64,000 nucleotides of DNA from assembly GCA_958405565.1 (NCBI GenBank), contig CATYEN010000004.1, positions 1-64,000 of the forward strand, in the 5' to 3' direction. Below the pieces are notes generated by a model. The model worked only from the letters and a program-made list of their open reading frames with translations. It had not been told where the DNA came from and ran no database searches. This DNA is from an uncultured Collinsella sp. (lineage in GTDB: Bacteria > Actinomycetota > Coriobacteriia > Coriobacteriales > Coriobacteriaceae). Numbering within the stretch: position 1 is the first letter of the stretch; each line of letters starts with the position of its first letter. A program made the position numbers and the translations under genes. Positions 56,052-63,170 of this stretch are shown piece after piece.

Positions 56052-56474
56052 ATGCCCGATAAAAAGCTGACCGAGGAGCTGCTCAATGAGCTTCTCGATG
56101 CGCCGAACATCGATGGCTATATCAGGGAGCACGACTTTGCTGCCCCGTCGCTTTCGGACTACCTGAAGCAGCTGCTGCAGGAAAAGGGCTTGGAGCGCTC
56201 GCGCGTGGTTCGTATGGCCGATCTCAATGAGACCTTTGGCTATCAGATCTTTACCGGTGCGCGTCACCCGAGTCGCAATAAGGTGCTGCAGATTGCCTTT
56301 GCGATGGCGCTGACGCTCAAAGAGGCCAACCGTGCACTGACGGCTGCCGGGGTAAGCGTCCTCAACTGCAAGGATCGCCGTGATGCGATTATCATCTTTT
56401 GCATCGATCGCGGGTGCAGCCTCCAAAAGGTCAACGAGGAGCTGTATCGCTTTGGCGAGGAGACGGTGAGTTAG
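56052..56474 (+). CDS. XRE-like helix-turn-helix protein paired with a kinase
   Basis: A 140-residue protein. Residues about 30-100 form an XRE-like helix-turn-helix: SLSDYLKQLLQEKGLERSRV, VRMADLNETFGYQIFTG and RHPSRNKVLQIAFAMALTL. The C-terminal part, LTAAGVSVLNCKDRRDAIIIFCIDRG with a short helical end, is the usual tail in these small regulators. It lies 98 bases before a serine/threonine kinase gene. This HTH-plus-kinase pairing recurs in gut Firmicutes and Coriobacteria from memory. It may bind DNA or serve as the kinase substrate. GGGGAGGTG precedes ATG 56052. Confidence 0.75.
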   Translation: MPDKKLTEELLNELLDAPNIDGYIREHDFAAPSLSDYLKQLLQEKGLERSRVVRMADLNETFGYQIFTGARHPSRNKVLQIAFAMALTLKEANRALTAAGVSVLNCKDRRDAIIIFCIDRGCSLQKVNEELYRFGEETVS

Positions 56475-56572
56475 CGGCTGATATCTGAGCCGGCGGAGCT
56501 GCCGAACAACGATGCAAACGAACGGGGCGCGGATGCCATGGGGTGTCTGCGCCCTGCGCTATGATGGAGGCT

Positions 56573-57952
56573 ATGGATACTCAGACCACAACATATTCCG
56601 ATGACGAGCTGACCGCAGCGCTTGCCGAACATCTGGCGTCGCTCGATCGCGACGACAGCTATCGCGTGGAGCGTGTACTTAAGCGCTCGTCCGTTGAAAC
56701 AACCGAGCTCGTGTACTTTGAAGGAACCGGCGGTGGTTCGCTCGGCCCCTTTGTCCGTAAACGCATCGATGCTTCGGCTCAAATCGGCGGGGCATACGAG
56801 CGTCTGTTTGCCGCCCAGCGGGCAGGCAGGCGTTTTGAGCACCTGCCCAGAATCGTCGATTGTCATCGTGTGGGCGACGAGCTCAACGTGGTTATGGAAT
56901 ACATCGAAGGGGAGACGCTCAGGGCGCTGGTGGACCGTCTGGGAGCCACCCCCGATTATGCGCGTGAATTGTATCCTGCCCTATGCGATGCCGTGGGCGA
57001 GCTCCACGCCGGTTTTGCAATGGCGGGGGAGACGTCGGCGCCGGTGATCCATCGCGACCTCAAGCCGTCGAATATCATCGTGACGGGTGCCAACTATACG
57101 TCTGATGACGGCCTGACGTTTTCGTCGCTGGTGATTATCGACTTGGGGATCGCGCGCGTGTGGCGCGATGGCGCCGATGCAGACACCGTCAAGTTCGGCA
57201 CGCGACCCTATGCGCCACCCGAGCAGTATGGGTTTGGGCAGACGAGTGTACGCAGCGACGTCTACGCACTTGGCGCCCTGTTGTTCTTCTGCTTGACGGG
57301 AGTCGACCCTAAACCAGGGCTCGACATGCGCGAGCAATGCGAGGCGCGTGGCATTCCCACTCCACTTGCCGATGCCGTCTGCATGTCGATGGCGCTCGAC
57401 CCGGCCAAGCGTTTTGCGAGTGCGGAAGCGTTGGGACGGGCGACGCGCTCGGCATACGATCTGAGCCGCCCCGTGCGGCCTTCTACACCTGCGCCTGTCC
57501 GTACTCCGGCCTCGGAGACGGTGTTGACGCTCCAAGGGCTCCAGAACCCCGCAGGGCTTCCTAGGCCTGCCGCCTCCGCTGCATGCGGTCTGCTCTCTCG
57601 CGTTCCGGAGTCTCTGGGGCGCATTTGGAATACGCTTGTCTGCTTCTCGCTACTTGTGTTCTTTGCCGGAAGTCACTTTGCCGTCTTTCACCCCACGGGA
57701 GCAAACCAAAGCTACCCGACGTGGCTTCTCATAATCGAGTATTTTTTCTTTGTCGATGGCCTTATGGTGCTTATGCATTTTGCGCTACTCGATAAGCGCC
57801 GTCTTCGTCGGCGATTCGCGCTGTTCGACAGCTATCGCGGCAAGAAACTCGCGAAACTCTGGCTCAAGGCATTGGGTGTGCTGCTCCTATGCATGATCGT
57901 CATAGTTGCGGTTGCCAATGCGACCGGTGTCGTTGACACCTCCGCCACCTAA
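56573..57952 (+). CDS. Membrane serine/threonine protein kinase (Hanks type)
   Basis: A 459-residue protein. Residues about 25-290 are a Hanks-type kinase: Lys in FVRKRID, VVMEYIEGETL hinge, VIHRDLKPSNIIV catalytic loop, IIDLGIARVW in place of DFG, and FGTRPYAPPEQYGFG activation-segment end with DVYALGALLFFCLTG. A Pro-rich linker follows and the last 110 residues hold three transmembrane helices. There is no PASTA or sensor domain outside. The glycine-rich loop is poorly conserved. ATG 56573 has GGAGG only two bases upstream, so the exact start (56561, 56564 or 56573) is uncertain. It probably acts with the XRE-like protein upstream. A perfect terminator closes the unit. Confidence 0.85.
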   Translation: MDTQTTTYSDDELTAALAEHLASLDRDDSYRVERVLKRSSVETTELVYFEGTGGGSLGPFVRKRIDASAQIGGAYERLFAAQRAGRRFEHLPRIVDCHRVGDELNVVMEYIEGETLRALVDRLGATPDYARELYPALCDAVGELHAGFAMAGETSAPVIHRDLKPSNIIVTGANYTSDDGLTFSSLVIIDLGIARVWRDGADADTVKFGTRPYAPPEQYGFGQTSVRSDVYALGALLFFCLTGVDPKPGLDMREQCEARGIPTPLADAVCMSMALDPAKRFASAEALGRATRSAYDLSRPVRPSTPAPVRTPASETVLTLQGLQNPAGLPRPAASAACGLLSRVPESLGRIWNTLVCFSLLVFFAGSHFAVFHPTGANQSYPTWLLIIEYFFFVDGLMVLMHFALLDKRRLRRRFALFDSYRGKKLAKLWLKALGVLLLCMIVIVAVANATGVVDTSAT

Positions 57953-57955
57953 AAG

Positions 57956-57981
57956 AAAAGGGCCCCGTTTGGGGCCCTTTT
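57956..57981. terminator. Bidirectional terminator after the kinase gene
   Basis: A perfect 11-bp stem, AAAAGGGCCCC (57956-57966), GTTT loop, GGGGCCCTTTT (57971-57981), between convergent genes. Confidence 0.92.
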
Positions 57982-57990
57982 CAGCTGTAC

Positions 57991-59124
57991 TTAGATGCGG
58001 TTCATCTGAGCGGCGACCTTGTTATACCAGTCCTGCCACGTGGGCGGGCAGTACTTTTTGGCCGCTGCCGGGGTAAGGGTTGAGCCGTAGTTGGCGCCCA
58101 GGTAGGCAACATGAGCGGAGATGCCCTCGCTCCAGCTGCCAAAGCTGCGCCAACCGCCGCCACGGGCACTCCAGCCCCAGGCGTTGTAAGAATTGGCGCA
58201 ATAAGTGCCCTTGGTGCTCTCGATGCAGGCGATGGCGGGGGACCAACGGGGGTCGACGCCGGTATTCCAAGCGGCGACGGCAAAGTTGTAGCCCTGGCCT
58301 GCCATGGGGGAGCCGGCAAGATAATTGTCGATGCGGCTCGTCCACTCGTTGATGAACGTATCGTAATCGGAGTTACCGGTATTAGCGTTGTTCACCGTGG
58401 TATCGATGGTGGTGTTGGTGTTGGTGGCCTGGCTGCTGGAATTGCTGCCGCTTACGCCCTCGCCCGAGAGCTTCTCGGCGGCAGCGGCCTTGTCGGCCTC
58501 AAGCTTGGCAAGCTCGGCGGCATTTTCCTGCTCGGCTTTTGCCTGCGCCTCGCTGCGGAGCTGCTGGGCCTGTGCCAGCGCATCTTCGGCGTTTTTTTGC
58601 TCTGCCTCAAGCTGGGACTTGGCCTGCTGGAGTTCGGCCTTGTTCTGCTCGAGTTCGGTTTGCATGTTGTTGAGCTCTTCGATCTCGTCGACGCTCGAGC
58701 TCGTGATCTGGTTGGTGTATTTGCAGGTGGTGATGAACTCACCCAGGCTCTGCGCGTTGACCAGGAAGCTCACGATGGGATTGGTGCCCTTCTGGTACTT
58801 GTACAGATCGCGCATGGCGGAGCTTGCCTTGGCCTGCTGCTCGGGAAGCTTAGCCTCGATTTCCTCGATGCTCGCCTCGTTGGAGTCGATCTGCTTTTGC
58901 AGGTCGTCGAGTTTGGTGCGGGCATCGTTGTAGGCGCTCGTGGCGGCTTCAATTTTTTGCTGTGCGGCGGAAAGCTGATCCTGCGTTGCCTGCGAGGCGG
59001 CATACGCCGCAACGGGGGAGAGCATCGGCGTGGCAGTCAGTGCGACAGCGAGTGCGGCGCTCGTGATGATACGAGCCGGCTTCGACGCGATGAGCGCTGC
59101 GACGCGATGATTCGAATGCTGCAT
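57991..59124 (-). CDS. Secreted coiled-coil protein with lysozyme-like domain
   Basis: A 377-residue exported protein. Residues 1-42 are a signal peptide (basic start, ITSAALAVALTATPML, cleavage near AYAA). Residues about 45-225 are a long coiled coil of the CwlO/PcsB type (DQLSAAQQKIEAA, DDLQKQIDSNEASIEEIE). A Ser/Asn/Thr linker leads to a C-terminal domain (about 260-377) with AVAAWNTGVDPRWSPAIACIESTKG, NAWGWSARGGGW and FGSWSEGISAHVAYLG, a lysozyme-like fold with a likely catalytic Glu in CIEST. It should cut or remodel peptidoglycan, with the coiled coil controlling activity. ATG 59124 follows AGAGGG. AACTTGA motifs lie upstream. Confidence 0.85.
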   Translation of the reverse strand: MQHSNHRVAALIASKPARIITSAALAVALTATPMLSPVAAYAASQATQDQLSAAQQKIEAATSAYNDARTKLDDLQKQIDSNEASIEEIEAKLPEQQAKASSAMRDLYKYQKGTNPIVSFLVNAQSLGEFITTCKYTNQITSSSVDEIEELNNMQTELEQNKAELQQAKSQLEAEQKNAEDALAQAQQLRSEAQAKAEQENAAELAKLEADKAAAAEKLSGEGVSGSNSSSQATNTNTTIDTTVNNANTGNSDYDTFINEWTSRIDNYLAGSPMAGQGYNFAVAAWNTGVDPRWSPAIACIESTKGTYCANSYNAWGWSARGGGWRSFGSWSEGISAHVAYLGANYGSTLTPAAAKKYCPPTWQDWYNKVAAQMNRI

Positions 59125-59186
59125 CCAATCCCTCTGCAATCAATCGTAGGTTATGGTTCGAACGGTATTCTACTACTGCTTTCGAC

Positions 59187-59294
59187 CTCAACTTGAACCT
59201 TAAAGGTTCCAAAGGGTCAAGTTGAACTTGAGGCTTTGGCTTTGACCTGCAGTTATAGTGAATTGTTGAGAAACCATAGAGTTCAACTTTAACG
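59187..59294. promoter_or_regulatory. Cluster of AACTTGA motifs upstream of the peptidoglycan protein gene
   Basis: TCAAGTTGAACTTGA (59217-59231) is a perfect 7-1-7 palindrome. Related motifs are TCAACTTGAA (59188-59197) and TTCAACTTTAA (59282-59292). Repeated half-sites suggest a regulator-bound upstream region. No regulator is assigned. Confidence 0.45.
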
Positions 59295-59358
59295 TTACGG
59301 AACTCGCTTTGATCGCAGATTCACGCCTTAAGGGCTACTCCAACATGGGGTTTTGCAC

Positions 59359-59991
59359 CTATAGGGTTCCCTCGCGGCGAGCCTGCTCAACTTCTTCGAG
59401 CGCCTCGGCTGGGGTGAAGGAACACGTGCCGTCGCCGAGCTTGACCACCTGTATGTCGTCACCGATATGGACTTCTCCGCCCTGCAACACGACGCCAAAA
59501 ATGCCCTCGTGGGGGAAGATGCAGTCGCCGGCGAGATAGTAGATGGCACAGCGGGTGTGGCAGACTTTGCCGATCTGGCTGATTTCGACGAGTACTTCGC
59601 TGCCAATCTTGAGCTGCGTTCCCAGGGGGAGCGAGAGCAGGTTGATGCCCTGGGTTGTGAAGTTCTCGCCAAAGTCGCCCTCGTGCACATCGAGCCCGCG
59701 CGCCTGCGCCGTCTGGATAGACTCTGCAGCTAAAAAGGAAACCTGGCGGTGCCAATGCCCGGCGTGCGCATCGGAGGCGAGGCCAAACTGCTCGATGACG
59801 GTGTCGTGCCCGTCGGCGACGGGTGACTTGCGCGTGCCTTTGTGCTCCGACGTGTTGATTGAGACGATGCGGGCGGGCCCGTTGTAAGCATCGTTTGCGG
59901 TGCGTAGGGGAGCTGCCGTTTGGGCACGATCCGCAAGTTCGCGCTTTGCGGCGTCAATGATGGGGTTGTTGATCGGATGAACCTGGGGCAC
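59359..59991 (-). CDS. MOSC domain protein
   Basis: A 210-residue protein whose main part is a MOSC beta-barrel (molybdenum cofactor sulfurase C-terminal domain). Markers are RIVSINTSEHKGTRKSPV, GDFGENFTTQGINLLSLPLGTQLKIG, and IGKVCHTRCAIYYLAGDCIFPHEGIFG with the conserved Cys, then GGEVHIGDDIQVV. MOSC proteins bind or transfer sulfur or molybdenum ligands; stand-alone bacterial ones include N-hydroxylated-base reductases. No molybdenum-cofactor genes are nearby. The 40-residue N-terminal extension is unusual but has no signal. The start at 59991 lacks a strong site; an internal start is possible. Confidence 0.82.
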   Translation of the reverse strand: MPQVHPINNPIIDAAKRELADRAQTAAPLRTANDAYNGPARIVSINTSEHKGTRKSPVADGHDTVIEQFGLASDAHAGHWHRQVSFLAAESIQTAQARGLDVHEGDFGENFTTQGINLLSLPLGTQLKIGSEVLVEISQIGKVCHTRCAIYYLAGDCIFPHEGIFGVVLQGGEVHIGDDIQVVKLGDGTCSFTPAEALEEVEQARREGTL

Positions 59992-60212
59992 GGTGCACCT
60001 TTCGACGTGGCGGGCAACAGGTTGAATCCTACAACAACGGTGGGTTCATTGCCCCGTTGTCGTACACCGGTGATTGCCGCCTTCGTGCTGGATAATTACG
60101 CCGATTGCCATAGATACGGTGGAGCTTTGGGTGCCGGCGGCTCGGCACGCTAGAATAAATCAGTTGCACAAAGACCGCCCGTCGTGTGGGCAGTTCATGA
60201 TAGGAAGTTTCC

Positions 60213-61469
60213 ATGGCATTGCAGTTTACAGAGCGCGAGTTTATTCCCGTGCTGCTCGGCGGCGACATCAACGCGTATTCGGTGGCGCGCGCCTTCTACG
60301 AGGAGTATCAGGTCAAGAGCCTGGTCTTTGGCAAGTATCAGACGGGCCCTGCGTATCGCAGCCAGATTATCGACTACACGCCTAACGTGGATATCGACAC
60401 CATGCCCGTGATGCTTAAGACCGTCAACGATATTGCCCGAGCGCATGCCGACAAGACGATTGTCCTGATGGGCTGCGGCGATAACTATGTTGCCCTGGTA
60501 GCTCAGGCCAAGGACGCCAATGAGCTGGCGGATAACATCGTTGCGCCCTACGCGCCCTATAGCATGCTTGAGCAATGCCAGAAGAAGGAGATCTTCTACG
60601 AGCTGTGCGAGAAGCACGGTGTGCCCTATCCGCATACCTTTACCTTTACTGCGCAGATGCTCAACACGCAAGGAGAGGCGCCTGCCGAGGTGCTCGACCA
60701 GATTGACTTCCCCTACCCGATGATCCTGAAGCCTTCCGACGGCATCATGTGGTGGCAGCATGAGTTCGAGGGTCAGAAGAAGGCTTATGAGATTGCCGAC
60801 CGCGCCGAGCTGGAGCAGGTTATCCGCGATTCCTATGCCAGTGGCTACACCGATGACCTGATTTTGCAGGATCGCGTGCCCGGCAACGACGAGTACATGC
60901 GTGTGCTTACCAGCTATTCTGATCGCAACGGCAAGGTTCGCATGATGTGCTTGGGTCACGTGCTGCTCGAGGAGCATCAGCCCCACGGCGTCGGTAATCA
61001 CGCCTGCATCATCACCGAGCCTAATGATGAGCTTATGAGTGGCGTGCGCAAGCTGCTCGAGGACCTTCACTTTGTGGGCTATTCCAACTTTGACGTCAAG
61101 TATGACGAGCGCGATGGCTCGTTTAAGTTCTTTGACTTCAACACCCGTCAGGGCCGCAGCAACTACTACGTAACCAACAGCGGCTTTAACGTTGCCAAGT
61201 ATGTGGTGGATGAGTACGTCTATAATCGCCCGTTTGAGCCGGAGTTTGTGACGGCGCAGGACGAGGCGCTGTGGATGGTCGTTCCCATGGGCGTCGTCGA
61301 CAAGTACGTCAAGGATCCCGAGCTGCGCGCGAAGGTGCATCGTCTTGCCAAGGAGGGCAAGGGCGCCGATCCCTCGTTTATGAAGGGAGACTTTGTCTTT
61401 AACCGCTGGTTGCGCATGTGGCACACCAAGCTGCGCCACTTTAAGCTGTTCAAGACGTATTACAAGTAG
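60213..61469 (+). CDS. ATP-grasp ligase, candidate peptidoglycan D-aspartate ligase
   Basis: A 418-residue carboxylate-amine ligase of the ATP-grasp superfamily. FIPVLLGGDINAYSVARAFYE is the N-terminal pre-ATP-grasp fold. FPYPMILKPSDG carries an ATP-binding Lys, LILQDRVPGNDEYMRV and KFFDFNTRQGRSNYYVTNSG supply the metal and phosphate ligands (Asp, Asn, Arg). It resembles the Enterococcus faecium Asl-fm type ligases that add D-aspartate to the side chain of the peptidoglycan stem. The aspartate racemase gene 84 bases downstream supports that function. The start ATG 60213 has AGGAAG upstream. The cytoplasmic product would be a lipid-precursor nucleotide with a D-Asp branch. Confidence 0.8.
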   Translation: MALQFTEREFIPVLLGGDINAYSVARAFYEEYQVKSLVFGKYQTGPAYRSQIIDYTPNVDIDTMPVMLKTVNDIARAHADKTIVLMGCGDNYVALVAQAKDANELADNIVAPYAPYSMLEQCQKKEIFYELCEKHGVPYPHTFTFTAQMLNTQGEAPAEVLDQIDFPYPMILKPSDGIMWWQHEFEGQKKAYEIADRAELEQVIRDSYASGYTDDLILQDRVPGNDEYMRVLTSYSDRNGKVRMMCLGHVLLEEHQPHGVGNHACIITEPNDELMSGVRKLLEDLHFVGYSNFDVKYDERDGSFKFFDFNTRQGRSNYYVTNSGFNVAKYVVDEYVYNRPFEPEFVTAQDEALWMVVPMGVVDKYVKDPELRAKVHRLAKEGKGADPSFMKGDFVFNRWLRMWHTKLRHFKLFKTYYK

Positions 61470-61553
61470 ACGAGCGTGGCGCCCGTCCGGTATGTATCGG
61501 GCGGGCGCGGGTATGATACGCGCAATTGCGTGGGCGTCACCAAGGAGGCGGCG

Positions 61554-62300
61554 ATGGAAAAGCTGGGAGTTATCGGCGGCATGGGCGCCGAGGCCACGTC
61601 GTATTACTACGACCAGGTAGTACGCCATACGGCGGCTACGTGCGACCAGGAGCATATCGACATGGTGGTGCTTTCTAAGTCGACCATGCCCGACCGCACG
61701 CTGGCCATTAAGACCGGCGAGCATGCCGAGCTGCTGGCGACCATGAAGGAGTGTGCCCAAGCGCTCGAGTCGCTGGGCTGCGCGCACATAGCGATTCCCT
61801 GCAACACGTCACACTACTTCTACAACCAGATCCAGTCGTTTACGAAGGTGCCGATTATCCACATGCCGCGCGAGTCGGTGCGCTACGCTCTGGCCGGCGC
61901 GGTGATGGGGGAGTGCGAGTTCGATCCAAACCTGAGCATGCCGGCCGAGCCGGTGCGCAAGATCGGCATCATGGGCACTGACGGTACCGTGGGCGCAGAC
62001 GTCTATGGGCGCGAATGCGAGACCGCGGGCGTTGAGGTCGTCTATCCCAGCGAAAAGCGTCAGGCAGACGTGATGTCGCTCATCTACGACGATGTGAAGG
62101 CCGGGCGCGAGCCCGATATGGACAAGTTCGACCGCGTGATGTGGGAGTTCGCCCGTAGCGGCTGCGACCGCGTCATCCTGGCCTGCACGGAGCTTTCGGT
62201 GTTGCAGAAGTATCGCGAGATGCCCGAGATCACCCTCGATGCGATGGATGTCCTGGTGCGTGAGTCCATCATCCGCAGCGGCGCCCCCTACCGCCTCTAG
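61554..62300 (+). CDS. Aspartate/glutamate racemase family protein
   Basis: A 248-residue racemase. LGVIGGMGAEATSYYYDQVV at the start, HIAIPCNTSHYFY with the first catalytic Cys, and RVILACTELSVL with the second Cys are the two-cysteine signature of PLP-independent aspartate racemases. GIMGTDGTVGADVY lies in the second domain. It should interconvert L- and D-aspartate. Placed directly after a D-aspartate-ligase-like gene, it likely supplies D-Asp for the cell wall, as in the asl-rac pair of E. faecium. AAGGAGG precedes ATG 61554. A dispersed repeat and a strong terminator follow. Confidence 0.88.
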   Translation: MEKLGVIGGMGAEATSYYYDQVVRHTAATCDQEHIDMVVLSKSTMPDRTLAIKTGEHAELLATMKECAQALESLGCAHIAIPCNTSHYFYNQIQSFTKVPIIHMPRESVRYALAGAVMGECEFDPNLSMPAEPVRKIGIMGTDGTVGADVYGRECETAGVEVVYPSEKRQADVMSLIYDDVKAGREPDMDKFDRVMWEFARSGCDRVILACTELSVLQKYREMPEITLDAMDVLVRESIIRSGAPYRL

Positions 62301-62310
62301 TTCTCCGCCT

Positions 62311-62340
62311 GCCAAAAAGGGACAGGTTTATTTTGGTAGG
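62311..62340. repeat. Dispersed AACCTGTCCC repeat, copy 3 (reverse)
   Basis: GCCAAAAAGGGACAGGTTTA and the following TTTTGGTAGG are a close complement of the copy at 13279-13309, 49 kb away. It lies 10 bases after the racemase stop. Confidence 0.65.
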
Positions 62341-62359
62341 TTTTATCTGGGAAAACAGT

Positions 62360-62398
62360 AAGGCCTCGGCTCGTTTGGTGCGAGCCGAGGCCTTTTGC
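62360..62398. terminator. Bidirectional terminator between racemase and EcfT genes
   Basis: A perfect 14-bp stem, AAGGCCTCGGCTCG (62360-62373) with 62381-62394, 7-base loop and T's beyond. Confidence 0.92.
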
Positions 62399-62423
62399 AT
62401 TTGCCGGTTGCTGCCAGCGATTG

Positions 62424-63170
62424 CTAGAACAGGAAGCCGATGGCGATAAGGGCGATACTGACGATAAGTACGGCGATATCCAGGCTTTTGATGGGGTAGC
62501 GCTTATACGAACTCGCACGCGTGCGCAGGTAGAAGCCGCGCTGCTCGGCAGCAAGTGCGGCGGCATCGGTCTTGCCCACGCTCGAAATAAGCAGTGGCAC
62601 GCACAGCGGCAGCATGAGCTTGAGTTTCTTGACGGGATTCTTAGTGTCGTATTCGACGCCGCGTGCAGTCTGCGCCTCCATGATGGCGTTCATTTCCTGG
62701 CCAAATACCGGCACAAAGCGCAGCGCCGTGGTAAAGGTGAAGGCATAGCGATATGGCACGTGCAGCACCTCGACGCAGGCGTTGGCGAGGTCGTTGAGCT
62801 TGGTTACCATAAGCATGAGGATGAGCGGCAGCGCCACGCCCAACAGGCGTAGGCAGGCCTTCGATCCGGTAATGAGGCCCGTGTCGGTGATGAAGCCCCA
62901 CACTATGTTGCCGTCGCGCATAAAGGCCAGCTGAAGCACCAGCATGATAAGCGCGAGCGGAATCAGCAGCTTGAGTAGCGAGAGCAGACGGTCGACGACG
63001 CCGGCGTAGGCGCCCAGTGCAAGGGTGAGTGCCAAAAAGCCCAACAGCGCCACGTAGGTATCGGACAGGAAGATGCCGATGATGATGGCGGCGGCAAGGC
63101 CCAGTTTGACGACCGGGTTCAGGCGGTGCAGCAGTGTATCGCCCGGCATATAGTCGATGACGTTAACCAC
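62424..63170 (-). CDS. ECF transporter transmembrane (T) component
   Basis: A 248-residue EcfT/CbiQ-type protein with five or six membrane segments. MPGDTLLHRLNPVVKLGLAAA is the family start. The two coupling-helix motifs that grip the ATPases are present as AQTARGVEYD and AEQRGFYLRT. It forms the energising module of energy-coupling-factor importers for vitamins or metal ions. The start overlaps the ATPase stop by 8 bases, so the two are coupled. No substrate-binding S component is within the window; it may lie upstream past the edge or be elsewhere in the genome, as in group II systems. A strong terminator follows. Confidence 0.9.
   Translation of the reverse strand: MVNVIDYMPGDTLLHRLNPVVKLGLAAAIIIGIFLSDTYVALLGFLALTLALGAYAGVVDRLLSLLKLLIPLALIMLVLQLAFMRDGNIVWGFITDTGLITGSKACLRLLGVALPLILMLMVTKLNDLANACVEVLHVPYRYAFTFTTALRFVPVFGQEMNAIMEAQTARGVEYDTKNPVKKLKLMLPLCVPLLISSVGKTDAAALAAEQRGFYLRTRASSYKRYPIKSLDIAVLIVSIALIAIGFLF

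Noticed and set aside
60195..61787. 530-codon minus-strand frame opposite the ATP-grasp ligase and racemase
   Set aside because: Shadow of two coding genes on the other strand; His/Val-rich composition is an antisense artefact.
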